Origin: Prevotella sp.
Lineage (GTDB): Bacteria; Bacteroidota; Bacteroidia; Bacteroidales; Dysgonomonadaceae
NCBI GenBank assembly: GCA_031285905.1
Contig: JAITVH010000048.1
Location: 1-64,000 of the forward strand
Direction: 5' to 3'
DNA: 64,000 nt
How positions within the stretch are numbered: position 1 is the stretch's first letter; each line of letters opens with the position of its first letter. The notes below the pieces were generated by a model. That model was given only the letters and a program-made list of their open reading frames with translations. It was not told the DNA's origin and did not search any database. A program made the position numbers and the translations under genes. Positions 54,405 through 63,546 of the stretch are shown piece by piece.

Positions 54405-55115
54405 ATGGTAAAATTGCGATTACTATTTATCTTAAGTGTAATTACCTGTTTCTCTTTTTTACATAATGAGTTGTATGCGCAAGAAGATGATTATATGTAT
54501 GAAGTGGGAGGAATGGTTGGAACATCTTTCTATATGGGGGATGCCAATAAGACAAAATTATATAAAGATCCGGGGCTGTCGATAGGAGCCGTATTTCGCT
54601 ATAATATCGATTTGCGCTGGTCTGTAAAAAGTAACTTTGTTTTGGGGAAAGTATCGGGGGATACCCGTTATTCGGGAAATAATTTCCCTTTCGGAGAGAA
54701 TACTTCCTTTAGCCGGATGTTTTATGAACTGGGGAGCCAGATCGAGTTCAATTTTTTTAATTATAGCGATAAGTTTGCTTATCTGGACACAAAGCGTATA
54801 TCCCCGTATGTATTTACTGGAATCGGGCTTACATTAGGATCAGGGAAGAAAACTTTTTTAGATGCGAATATCCCTCTGGGTATAGGGGTTAAATATAAAG
54901 TAAAGGAACGACTGAATTTAGGTTTTGAGTTTTCATTCCGAAAATTGTTTAGTGATTCGTTCGATGTAACAAGAAAAGGCAATGAATTCAATTTGGATGA
55001 ACCTTATAAGATTAAAGGGAGTACCTTTAAAAATAATGACTGGTGTTCATTGACAATGATAACTCTGACATGGGATTTCGGAGCAAGGGTTTGCCCATGT
55101 TTGAATACTGACTAG
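54405..55115 (+). CDS. DUF6089-type outer-membrane beta-barrel protein
   Basis: A 236-residue exported protein with a signal peptide (FILSVITCFSFLHNELYAQ) and amphipathic strands (MVGTSFYMGDANKTKLYKD, ISPYVFTGIGLTLGSGKK, LNLGFEFSFRKLF). It belongs to the barrel family that lies upstream of uppS and bamA in many Bacteroidales. The ending WDFGARVCPCLNTD lacks a terminal aromatic, so the last strand may be earlier. It ends 15 bases before uppS. Confidence 0.82.
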   Translation: MVKLRLLFILSVITCFSFLHNELYAQEDDYMYEVGGMVGTSFYMGDANKTKLYKDPGLSIGAVFRYNIDLRWSVKSNFVLGKVSGDTRYSGNNFPFGENTSFSRMFYELGSQIEFNFFNYSDKFAYLDTKRISPYVFTGIGLTLGSGKKTFLDANIPLGIGVKYKVKERLNLGFEFSFRKLFSDSFDVTRKGNEFNLDEPYKIKGSTFKNNDWCSLTMITLTWDFGARVCPCLNTD

Positions 55116-55130
55116 AAAAAATATAAATAG

Positions 55131-55877
55131 ATGTCATTTTTAGACCAAATAGATAAAGATAGAGTTCCTCGCCATATTGCAGTTATTATGGATGGGAATG
55201 GCAGATGGGCAAAAAAACAAGGCCTTGATCGTACCTTTGGGCATAAAGAAGGAATTGCTGCTGTAAGACGGGCAATAGAGGCTGCATCTGAAGCTCGCGT
55301 GCCATACCTGACGCTTTATACATTCTCTACAGAAAACTGGAACAGACCAAAAGAAGAAGTAGAGGCGCTAATGTCTCTAATGGTACAGGCCGTGTCGAAG
55401 GAAACACCTGATTTAGTGAAAAATAATATCCGGGTAAAAGTTATTGGGGATATTGGTCGTCTGCCATCTGAAACGAAAAAAGCGTTAGATTTTTGTCTGG
55501 AAGAAACATCTGCATCTACAGGTTCGACGATTATTTTGGCATTGAGCTATTCATCTAAATGGGAGTTGACACAAGCAATGAAAAATATTGCTATGGATGT
55601 AAAGGCAGGCAAAATAGATGTAGAGCAAATAAATGAAAATTTAATAAGTTCATACCTTTCCACAAAAGGAATACCAGATCCTGATATTTTAATAAGAACT
55701 GGCGGAGAATTACGTGTCAGTAATTTCTTATTGTGGCAAATTGCATATTCAGAACTTTATTTCACAAACGAACTGTGGCCTGAGTTTAATCAGGAATCAT
55801 TATATAAGGCGATAGTCGATTATCAGTTGAGGGAACGCCGTTTTGGGAAAACAAGCGAGCAAGTCTCGGATAAATAA
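55131..55877 (+). CDS. Undecaprenyl (isoprenyl) diphosphate synthase
   Basis: Cis-prenyltransferase that makes undecaprenyl diphosphate, the carrier for peptidoglycan and O-antigen. The 248-residue protein has MDGNGRWAKK with catalytic Asp21, FSTENWNRP, and the C-terminal RTGGELRVSNFLLWQIAYSE and WPEF. It sits between the DUF6089 gene and bamA, the usual Bacteroidales order. Confidence 0.96.
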   Translation: MSFLDQIDKDRVPRHIAVIMDGNGRWAKKQGLDRTFGHKEGIAAVRRAIEAASEARVPYLTLYTFSTENWNRPKEEVEALMSLMVQAVSKETPDLVKNNIRVKVIGDIGRLPSETKKALDFCLEETSASTGSTIILALSYSSKWELTQAMKNIAMDVKAGKIDVEQINENLISSYLSTKGIPDPDILIRTGGELRVSNFLLWQIAYSELYFTNELWPEFNQESLYKAIVDYQLRERRFGKTSEQVSDK

Positions 55878-55929
55878 TATTGTTATATAGAAGGATACTG
55901 GCATTATATAAAAGATTATATACTATAAT

Positions 55930-58590
55930 ATGTTCAAAAAAGTTTTATTAGTCCTATTTGTTATTCTTTGTACTGTATCGATGAATCTTGCAGCTCAGGT
56001 TGTAGACAGTACAAATGTAAGAACCAATACAGAAGATCTTCCGACAGTTTCATATGAGAACCCTAAAAAATATGAAATAGTAGAAATTAAAATTTCAGGT
56101 GTAACCAATCCCATGTATGAAGACTATACAATTTTGGGTTTTGCACAGTTACAAGTGGGAGACAGGATAGAGATTCCCGGAACTGAAATTACAAATGCTA
56201 TAAAGCGATTCTGGAAGCTGGGACTGTTTTCGCATGCTGAGGTACTAGTAACAAAAACAGAAGGGAATAAAGCTTGGCTGGAAATAAAGTTGAAAGAACG
56301 TCCTCGTATATCCGATATTGTATATTCAGGTATGAAGAAGGGAGAACGTAATGACTTGGAAGCTAAGATCGGGATGGTGAAGAATCTCCAAATCACTCCT
56401 AATCAGATAGACAGAGCAAAATCGATTATCAAGAAATATTTTGATGAAAAAGGATTTAACAATGCTTCGATAACCCTTCGGGAAGAACCTGATCTATCAA
56501 AAGAAAATCATGTAGTTTTACATATTGATGTTGTAAAAAAGAATAAAACGAAAGTAAATACTATTATTTTAGAAGGCAATGAAGAAGTGAAGTCCAGTAC
56601 TTTAGAGCGCTCGATGAAGAAGACGCGTCATAAAAGTGGTTTTTCGGCTTGGCTTAGAAACTTTCTTCGTTCAACTAAATATGTGCCTGAAAGCTATGAA
56701 GATGATAAAGATAACATGATTCAGAAATATAATGAATTAGGTTATAGGGATGCTACTATCGAATGGGATTCGGTATATGTATCAGAAAAGAATCCAAACA
56801 AAGTAGATATTAAGATCAAGATAGACGAAGGAAAGAAATACTATCTCAAAAATATAAACTGGGTAGGTAATACGGTCGAACAAACATGGAGACTGAATCA
56901 TGTATTGAATATGAAACCGGGAGATGTTTATAATCAGAAGAAATTGATGGAACGTTTGAGTGCTGACGAAGATGCAGTAATGAATGTATTTTATCAAAAC
57001 AAAGGATATCTTTTTTCTCAGGCCGATCCGGTAGAAGTAAATATAGATAATGATTCGATAGATCTTGAAATTCGTATATTTGAAGGACAAAAGGCTACTA
57101 TCAAGAAGGTTAATATATCAGGGAATGACCGTGTATATGAAGATATAGTACGTCGCGAACTGAGAACTAAACCGGGTGCTCTTTTCAGTAGGGAAGATGT
57201 CATCAGGACTTTACGTGAAATATCGCAGACAGGACATTTTGACCCTGAAAATCTTAATCCGGGTATCGATCCTGATCCTGAGTCGGGAACTGTGGATATC
57301 AGTTATCCATTGGTTTCTAAAGGGAACGACCAGGTGGAGTTTTCTGCCGGATGGGGTCAAACAGGTATAATAGGTCGATTGAGTTTGAAGTTTACAAACT
57401 TTTCTCTAAAAAATCTTTTAAATCCAAGTTCCTATAAAGGAATTATACCGCAGGGTGAGGGGCAAACACTTACTTTAAGCGCTCAGACAAATGCAAAATA
57501 TTACCAATCGTATTTTATTTCATTTATGGATCCATGGTTTGGAGGTAAGCGTCCTAATTCATTCTCTGCGGGTCTGCATTATTCAAAACAAACAGATATA
57601 AACAGCCGCTATATGAACAATAGTTATGGATATTATGATCCGTATTCATATTATGGTGGCTATGGAGGTTATGGTGGCTATGGAAACAGTTACGGAGATT
57701 ATAGTGTTGCATCCGATCCGAATAAATCTATCCAGATGCTAGGTGCGTCTATAGGTTACGGTAAACGTCTTAGTTGGCCGGATGAATACTTCTATGTTCA
57801 GGCCGAGATGGCATATCAATTGTATAAGATGAAAGACTGGGCCTACTTTATTGTTAAAGACGGTGTTTGTAATAATTTAAGTGTCAATATTTCGCTAAAC
57901 AGAAAATCAGTATTCAATCCTATATATCCTCGCGAAGGAACAGATTTCTCTATTAGCTTACAGATAACTCCTCCATATTCAATGTTTGATGGGAAGGATT
58001 ATGCAAATATGAAAGCTGATGAAAATGGCTATGAATCGGGAGAAAAATATAAATGGATTGAATATCATAAATGGAAATTCAAAGGAAAAACATTTACTCC
58101 ATTACTTGACCCGGATAAACACAAAAGAACGCCTGTATTGATGACGCGCGCAGAATATGGTTTTGTAGGTTACTTCAGCAAAGATAAAAAATCTCCATTC
58201 GAAACCTTTTATGTAGGGGGAGATGGGATGTCAGGATATTCAAGTACTTATGCTACAGAAACAATAGGTCTTCGTGGATATGAAAACGGGGCATTAGGTA
58301 CCTCAGCCAGTGCATATAGCCGTCTGGCACTAGAACTCCGTTATCCGCTTGTATTGGAACCTTCTTCTACTATCTACTTGCTTACTTTTGTTGAGGCTGG
58401 AAACGCATGGTATGATCTGAAAAAGTTCAATCCATTCGATTTGAAACGTTCTGCCGGAGTAGGTGCAAGAATCATGCTTCCAATGATCGGTCTTATGGGA
58501 ATCGACTGGGCATATGGATTTGACCCTATTAATGGCTCAAGAGACAGGAGTGGTAGTAATTTCCATTTCGTGATTGGTCAGGAATTTTAA
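55930..58590 (+). CDS. Outer-membrane protein assembly factor BamA
   Basis: Central insertase of the BAM complex. The 886-residue protein has a signal peptide ending near NLAAQ, five POTRA domains over about residues 45-480 (YEIVEIKISGVTNP, KVNTIILEGNEEV, KYYLKNINWVGNT, ATIKKVNISGNDR) and a 16-strand barrel ending in Phe (VIGQEF). An extracellular loop at about 565-595 is almost entirely Gly, Tyr and Ser, encoded by short tandem repeats. It follows uppS and precedes two ompH genes, completing an outer-membrane assembly cluster. Confidence 0.96.
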   Translation: MFKKVLLVLFVILCTVSMNLAAQVVDSTNVRTNTEDLPTVSYENPKKYEIVEIKISGVTNPMYEDYTILGFAQLQVGDRIEIPGTEITNAIKRFWKLGLFSHAEVLVTKTEGNKAWLEIKLKERPRISDIVYSGMKKGERNDLEAKIGMVKNLQITPNQIDRAKSIIKKYFDEKGFNNASITLREEPDLSKENHVVLHIDVVKKNKTKVNTIILEGNEEVKSSTLERSMKKTRHKSGFSAWLRNFLRSTKYVPESYEDDKDNMIQKYNELGYRDATIEWDSVYVSEKNPNKVDIKIKIDEGKKYYLKNINWVGNTVEQTWRLNHVLNMKPGDVYNQKKLMERLSADEDAVMNVFYQNKGYLFSQADPVEVNIDNDSIDLEIRIFEGQKATIKKVNISGNDRVYEDIVRRELRTKPGALFSREDVIRTLREISQTGHFDPENLNPGIDPDPESGTVDISYPLVSKGNDQVEFSAGWGQTGIIGRLSLKFTNFSLKNLLNPSSYKGIIPQGEGQTLTLSAQTNAKYYQSYFISFMDPWFGGKRPNSFSAGLHYSKQTDINSRYMNNSYGYYDPYSYYGGYGGYGGYGNSYGDYSVASDPNKSIQMLGASIGYGKRLSWPDEYFYVQAEMAYQLYKMKDWAYFIVKDGVCNNLSVNISLNRKSVFNPIYPREGTDFSISLQITPPYSMFDGKDYANMKADENGYESGEKYKWIEYHKWKFKGKTFTPLLDPDKHKRTPVLMTRAEYGFVGYFSKDKKSPFETFYVGGDGMSGYSSTYATETIGLRGYENGALGTSASAYSRLALELRYPLVLEPSSTIYLLTFVEAGNAWYDLKKFNPFDLKRSAGVGARIMLPMIGLMGIDWAYGFDPINGSRDRSGSNFHFVIGQEF

Positions 58591-58687
58591 TGACAAATTC
58601 TTCGGTTAACATTATTTATATTGATCAGAGTAAACATAAATTTGTGCTGTCAGTCTAATATTCTGTTATTAGAAATTAACAATAGCA

Positions 58688-58741
58688 TAGTGTAATCTGC
58701 TTGAGAATATTGTATATTTGTATTAAGACGAGATTACACTA
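58688..58741. promoter_or_regulatory. Palindromic operator-like site around the ompH promoter
   Basis: TAGTGTAATCT (58688-58698) and AGATTACACTA (58731-58741) are perfect inverted copies spanning a TATATTTG box at 58713-58720 that could be the -7 element of the first ompH gene. The arms could bind a dimeric regulator or form a hairpin in a longer transcript. Located 30-80 bases before the start. Confidence 0.5.
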
Positions 58742-58769
58742 AACTCTGAAAATTTAAAATTTTGAATAT

Positions 58770-59285
58770 ATGAAGAAGATAATCTTATTATTCGCTCTAT
58801 TTATTGGGTTGTCCGCATCAGGCTATGCCCAAAAGTTTGCTTTGATAGACATGGACTATATATTGAAAAATATAAGTAGCTATGAAACAGCACAGGAACA
58901 GCTGGAAGTAATGTCTCAGAAATGGCAGGGAGAGGTTGAAAAAAAGCAACAGGATGTTAAAAATCTATATAAATCTTACCAGACCGATTTAGTGTTTTTA
59001 TCTCCTGAACAGAAGACACAGCGGGAAAATGCAATAGTGGAGCAGGAAAAGAATTTACAAGAACTAAACCGTAAATACTTTGGACCTGAGGGCGAGTTGT
59101 TTAAGCAAAGAGAGGCATTAGTCAAGCCTATTCAAGATGATGTTTATGAGGCAGTGAAGGAAATATCTGAAGTAAAAGGCTATCAGTTGATACTGGATAG
59201 AGCTTCGGCAGAAAGTGTTATTTTTGCTTCGCCAAGAATAGATATTAGTAATGAGGTTTTAGCTAAACTGGGATATTCAAAATAA
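58770..59285 (+). CDS. OmpH/Skp-family periplasmic chaperone, first copy
   Basis: A 171-residue exported protein with a signal peptide ending SGYAQK, followed by a long helical region (EQLEVMSQKWQGEVEKKQQDV to EQEKNLQELNRKYFG) forming the tentacles and a C-terminal strand unit (VKGYQLILDRASAESVIF). Skp holds outer-membrane proteins on the way to BamA. A similar gene follows after 56 bases, as is usual in Bacteroidetes. A palindromic site lies at its promoter. Confidence 0.92.
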   Translation: MKKIILLFALFIGLSASGYAQKFALIDMDYILKNISSYETAQEQLEVMSQKWQGEVEKKQQDVKNLYKSYQTDLVFLSPEQKTQRENAIVEQEKNLQELNRKYFGPEGELFKQREALVKPIQDDVYEAVKEISEVKGYQLILDRASAESVIFASPRIDISNEVLAKLGYSK

Positions 59286-59341
59286 TTCTTTATATTTGCC
59301 TCTCATAAAAATAGAATTAATCATTAAATGAACTTATAACT

Positions 59342-59842
59342 ATGTTTAAAAAATTATTTTTGTTACTCTTGATAGTAGCCCCAATATCGGCCTTTGCACA
59401 AAATAAGATTGCATATGTGAATGCACAAGAAATCTTCTTCAAAATGCCGGAAATGAAAGATGTTGAATCACAGTTGGCTACAGAACGCGAGACTATACAA
59501 AAGAGGAGCGCAGAGATTGAAACAGAGTTTAATACTTTGGCAGAAAAATTTCAAAAAGATACTACTGGTCTTTCAGAAAGTTTATTGTTGGACAGACAAA
59601 ATCAACTGGATGCATTAAGACAGAGATACCAATCTTATGTGCAAACAAGTGGCGCCGAATTTGAGAAAAAACAGCAATCTTTGCTACAACCTCTTCAAGA
59701 GAAAATGATGCGGGCAATAAAAGAAGTAGGTGATGAAAATAGCTATACTTGTATAATTGAGGCCGCTTCGTTATTATATGTTGGAAGTAGCGCTTTGGAT
59801 GCAAGTAAATTAGTAAAGACTAAATTAAATATCACAGATTGA
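59342..59842 (+). CDS. OmpH/Skp-family periplasmic chaperone, second copy
   Basis: A 166-residue exported paralogue of the preceding gene, with a signal peptide ending SAFAQN, a helical hairpin of the Skp type and a C-terminal CIIEAASLLYVGS strand pair. The repeated opening KIAYVNAQEIFFKMPEMK matches the DMDYILKNISSYE segment of the first copy. A TATATTTG box at 59291-59298 suggests it can also be transcribed separately. A strong hairpin follows at 59901. Confidence 0.92.
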   Translation: MFKKLFLLLLIVAPISAFAQNKIAYVNAQEIFFKMPEMKDVESQLATERETIQKRSAEIETEFNTLAEKFQKDTTGLSESLLLDRQNQLDALRQRYQSYVQTSGAEFEKKQQSLLQPLQEKMMRAIKEVGDENSYTCIIEAASLLYVGSSALDASKLVKTKLNITD

Positions 59843-59900
59843 TTTAGTGATTTTGACTAGTTTTGTATAAGTCAACCAAAAGACTAAGTTTATTATATTG

Positions 59901-59943
59901 ATTCCTTCAAATTACCCTTAAAATCAGGGAAGTTTGAAGGAAT
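59901..59943 (+). terminator. Terminator-like hairpin after the ompH pair
   Basis: ATTCCTTCAAAT..CCC pairs with GGG..GTTTGAAGGAAT across a 9-base AT loop, with 15 of 17 positions matched. The T tract is short (TTCATTG). It may serve both directions. Confidence 0.65.
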
Positions 59944-60020
59944 TTCATTGTATAAGTATTTTAATAACGAATTTCTATCACCAGAAAAAGGAAGTTTTCT
60001 TATTATCTATATTCAGTTCT

Positions 60021-60248
60021 TCATCTTTTGTACGAACACGCTCCAAACTTCACATTGCAATTAGGATATTCTGATTGCTTACATATGATTAAGTTCATCT
60101 CATCTCCAACAGTAGGATAGTATTCAGTAAGCTGTGTGACAAAACTTGAAAAGTAAGAAGTATTCCCTATAATAAAATGAGTATGGGTAAAGACTTCTTT
60201 CAAATTATTTTTATCTTTAGCATCTCTTTTGATAATCTTATGAAACAT
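60021..60248 (-). CDS. Hypothetical 75-residue protein, doubtful
   Basis: An open frame of 75 codons with ordinary-looking composition (MFHKIIKRDAKDKNN, then THTHFIIGNTSYFSSFVTQL). I recognise no family. Its ATG is only 6 bases from the divergent ATG of the GH92 gene, leaving no room for a promoter or leader, so it is more likely a gene remnant or chance frame than an expressed gene. Confidence 0.25.
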   Translation of the reverse strand: MFHKIIKRDAKDKNNLKEVFTHTHFIIGNTSYFSSFVTQLTEYYPTVGDEMNLIICKQSEYPNCNVKFGACSYKR

Positions 60249-60254
60249 TGATAT

Positions 60255-62297
60255 ATGAAAACAGGCAAAGATTCTCTTATTTTATTGGTAATTATAATAG
60301 TTTGGGGAGCATGGATGACTAATAATGTCTTTGCACAGAAACCTAAAAAGACAAAAAGTGAAAACGCAAAACTTTTTGTCGGTACGGCGGGTGATAATGG
60401 ACAGGTAGATCCGGCGGCATGTGTGCCTTATGGTATGGTAAGGGTATGTCCCGATTCTAATCCACGGTCACATGTTGGATACGATTATGATGAAACGAGA
60501 ATATCAGGAGTATCTATCAACCGTATTTCGGGAATAGGATGTAGTGGAGCTGGTGGCAATATAAGCGTTAAACCCGCCAAGAAAGATGTGGAAATAAAAA
60601 TAGATAAAGATTTTGAAGGAGTTACTCCAGGCTATTATACCACTACATTAGATAATAAAGTAAAAATGGAATTGACTGCAACCAACAATGTGGCATTTGA
60701 GCAATATCATTACCCGTTGTGGAAAGAAAGTTTTATGACAATAGACTTTGGCTCGTCATTTACTAAAGTATTGGATGCAAAATATGAAATAGTATCTGAC
60801 AAGGAAATACAAGGCTATATCCATGCAGGAAATACCTGTGATCATGGAGCGTACAAACTATACTTCAATCTTACCGTGAACAGATCATTCAAGGTAACAT
60901 CAGAAGAAGGAAATAAAGTGGAAATCTCATTCAAGGTGGAAGAAATAAAACCGGTGGAAATAAGAATTGCTGTTTCACCTATCAGTATGGAAACAGCTCG
61001 TCAGGAAAATGAGAAAGTGCAGAAACTGACATTTCAGCAGATAAGGAAAAATGCCGCCGATGCATGGGAAGATATTTTATCAAGAATCTCGGTAGAAACA
61101 GAAAGTGAAAGAGATAAAGTTTTATTCTACACTTCCTTATACAGAGTATTTCTTAGCCCAGCGAATGTGACATCTTGGGACAATAAATACCTTGCTACAG
61201 ATGGGAATGTATATCCGAAAGAAGATTTTACCTACTACAGTTGCTGGTCGATGTGGGATACTTATCGTACAAAGTTTCCATTGATAACATTACTTGACTC
61301 TAAAAGGATGGGGGATATAGCCAATTCGTTGTGCAACTTGTATAAATATGGCAAAAAAGACTGGGCTACCCAGTATGAATCCACCCCAACAGTACGCACT
61401 GAACATTCTATTGTTGTGTTGTTGGACGCATACAAAAAGGGAATTCCTAATATTCATCTCGATGCTGCTTATGAAGGAATGAAAAAAGAGATGGATAACC
61501 TTCCAACGAATCGTCCTGATCAGACATTGGAGAGCTGCATGGATTGGTGGGCAATGGCACAGATAGCCGAAATATTAGGTAAGAGCGAAGATGCAAACAA
61601 ATATAGTGAAAAAGCTAAAAATACATTTATAGAAACATGGAATAAAGATTTTAAGACAATAGATGAATCATTTGCAAAAATGAAAGATAGCGGGCTTTAT
61701 CAGGGTACCCGTTGGCAATATCGCTGGGCATTACCTCAGTACCTGAGTGAAATAGTACAAGCTGTAGGTAGTGAAACCGAACTTGCCGATCAGTTGAGCC
61801 TTTTCTTCTCGGATAACCTGTTCAATCAGGGAAATGAACCGGGAATACATGCACCATATATTTTCAATCGGTTAGGCGAATACGAAAAAGCCCAGAAAAA
61901 TGTAAGACGTATATTAACAGAAGAATTGGAACATCGTTATGGAGGAAATGCTGAATATCCGACGCCATATGTAGGTAAGCCGTTTAAAGCCGATTTCAGT
62001 GGGTTTATGCCCGAAATGGATGAAGATGATGGTACTATGGGTGCCTGGTATGTATTTTCCACTTTAGGATTATTCCCGTTGGTGGTTGGTGAACCTTGGT
62101 ATGAAATTACTTCACCATTTTTCGATGATATAATTATCAAATTGGACAATGGCAAGAAATTAAACATAAAAGCCAAGAACAGAAAATCGCCTGACGATGT
62201 TATAAAAAAGGTTAGTTTTAACAAAAATCCGATCTCCGATTTCAGGATCAATCACAACGATATAATGAAAGGTGGCACGCTGGAATTGGAATATTAA
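60255..62297 (+). CDS. GH92 family alpha-mannosidase-like glycoside hydrolase, exported
   Basis: A 680-residue member of the calcium-dependent, inverting GH92 exo-mannosidases that trim N-glycan or yeast mannans. It has an N-terminal hydrophobic signal (LILLVIIIVWGAWMTNNVFAQ). Signature motifs are FVGTAGDNGQVDPAA, SCWSMWDTYRTKFPLITLLD, ESCMDWWAMAQIAE, NQGNEPGIHAPYIFNR with a conserved Glu, and EMDEDDGTMGAWYVFSTLGLFPL. The usual GNDDCGQMSAWY appears as EDDGTMGAWY, but both acidic residues are kept. It is shorter than the usual 740-780 residues. No SusC/SusD pair is adjacent. Confidence 0.88.
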   Translation: MKTGKDSLILLVIIIVWGAWMTNNVFAQKPKKTKSENAKLFVGTAGDNGQVDPAACVPYGMVRVCPDSNPRSHVGYDYDETRISGVSINRISGIGCSGAGGNISVKPAKKDVEIKIDKDFEGVTPGYYTTTLDNKVKMELTATNNVAFEQYHYPLWKESFMTIDFGSSFTKVLDAKYEIVSDKEIQGYIHAGNTCDHGAYKLYFNLTVNRSFKVTSEEGNKVEISFKVEEIKPVEIRIAVSPISMETARQENEKVQKLTFQQIRKNAADAWEDILSRISVETESERDKVLFYTSLYRVFLSPANVTSWDNKYLATDGNVYPKEDFTYYSCWSMWDTYRTKFPLITLLDSKRMGDIANSLCNLYKYGKKDWATQYESTPTVRTEHSIVVLLDAYKKGIPNIHLDAAYEGMKKEMDNLPTNRPDQTLESCMDWWAMAQIAEILGKSEDANKYSEKAKNTFIETWNKDFKTIDESFAKMKDSGLYQGTRWQYRWALPQYLSEIVQAVGSETELADQLSLFFSDNLFNQGNEPGIHAPYIFNRLGEYEKAQKNVRRILTEELEHRYGGNAEYPTPYVGKPFKADFSGFMPEMDEDDGTMGAWYVFSTLGLFPLVVGEPWYEITSPFFDDIIIKLDNGKKLNIKAKNRKSPDDVIKKVSFNKNPISDFRINHNDIMKGGTLELEY

Positions 62298-62316
62298 TGC
62301 AGCGTAGAATATTTAT

Positions 62317-63543
62317 ATGAGAGACTTTATAATATCAGAATCAAAAAATAAAGAAGCTGTTTTGGTGGGGCTTATCACACCAGAACAAAACGAAGAGCAG
62401 ATAAACGAATATTTGGACGAATTGGCTTTCCTTGCAGAGACGGCAGGAATTGTACCGGGAAAAAGGTTTACACAAAAGCTCAGTTATGCCAATCCTGTAA
62501 CATTTGTTGGAACAGGTAAGTTGCAGGAGATAAAACAATATATGGAAGATAATGAAATAGATCTTATTATCTTCGATGATGAATTATCACCTAAGCAAAT
62601 ACGTAATATTGAAAAGGAATTGCAGGTAAAGATACTCGACCGTACCAGCCTCATCCTTGATATTTTTGCTATGCGTGCACAAACAGCCTATGCTAAGACT
62701 CAGGTAGAACTGGCGCAGTACCAATATCTGTTGCCTCGCCTTACCCGTATGTGGACGCATCTCGACCGCCAGCGTGGAGGGGGAGTAATGATGCGTGGTG
62801 TGGGTGAAACCCAGTTGGAAACCGACCGCCGTATTATCACAGATAAGATAGCTAAACTGAAAGAAGATCTGAAGACAATAGATAAGCAGATGGCTTCGCA
62901 ACGCAAGAATCGTGGTAAGATGGTACGTGTAGCCCTTGTAGGATATACTAATGTAGGGAAATCAACTCTGATGAATTTGCTGAGTAAATCAGAAGTATTT
63001 GCTGAGAATAAGTTGTTTGCTACCCTTGATACTACAGTTCGGAAAGTGATTATTGATAATCTGCCGTTTTTGTTATCCGATACTGTCGGATTTATACGAA
63101 AGTTACCGACACATCTTGTTGAGTCGTTCAAATCCACTCTGGATGAAGTACGGGAAGCCGACCTGCTATTGCATGTAGTAGATATCTCACATCCCAACTT
63201 TGAGGAGCAGATAGAAGTGGTGAACAGCACGTTGATGGATATTGACAAGGAAGAAAAACCAACTATTCTAGTATTCAACAAAATAGATGCATTTACCTAC
63301 AAACCAAAAGACGAAGATGATCTGACTCCAGCAACCAAAGAGAATATCTCATTGGAAGAATTGGAAAGGACATGGATGAATAAAATGCATGATGATTGTA
63401 TATTTATCTCTGCTAAACAGAAAGTCAATATAGAAGAGCTAAAAGAAAAAGTATATGGAAGAGTAAAAGACATCCATATAGAGCGTTATCCTTATAATGA
63501 TTTCCTGTTTCAGCGATACGATCAGGAAGGGACTGAAGAATAA
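62317..63543 (+). CDS. GTPase HflX
   Basis: Ribosome-associated GTPase that helps rescue or split ribosomes. The 408-residue protein has the HflX N-terminal subdomain, the glycine-rich loop RQRGGGVMMRGVGETQLETDRR, and the G domain: G1 GYTNVGKSTLMN (about residues 209-220), G3 DTVGFIRKLP, and G4 NKID. Start at 62317, 19 bases after the GH92 gene. Confidence 0.96.
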   Translation: MRDFIISESKNKEAVLVGLITPEQNEEQINEYLDELAFLAETAGIVPGKRFTQKLSYANPVTFVGTGKLQEIKQYMEDNEIDLIIFDDELSPKQIRNIEKELQVKILDRTSLILDIFAMRAQTAYAKTQVELAQYQYLLPRLTRMWTHLDRQRGGGVMMRGVGETQLETDRRIITDKIAKLKEDLKTIDKQMASQRKNRGKMVRVALVGYTNVGKSTLMNLLSKSEVFAENKLFATLDTTVRKVIIDNLPFLLSDTVGFIRKLPTHLVESFKSTLDEVREADLLLHVVDISHPNFEEQIEVVNSTLMDIDKEEKPTILVFNKIDAFTYKPKDEDDLTPATKENISLEELERTWMNKMHDDCIFISAKQKVNIEELKEKVYGRVKDIHIERYPYNDFLFQRYDQEGTEE

Positions 63544-63546
63544 AAT

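Noticed and set aside
62700..63281. Long minus-strand frame of 193 codons under hflX
   Set aside because: It is wholly antisense to the conserved HflX GTP-binding domain, and its composition (Ser/Arg-rich, no motif) is that of a shadow frame.
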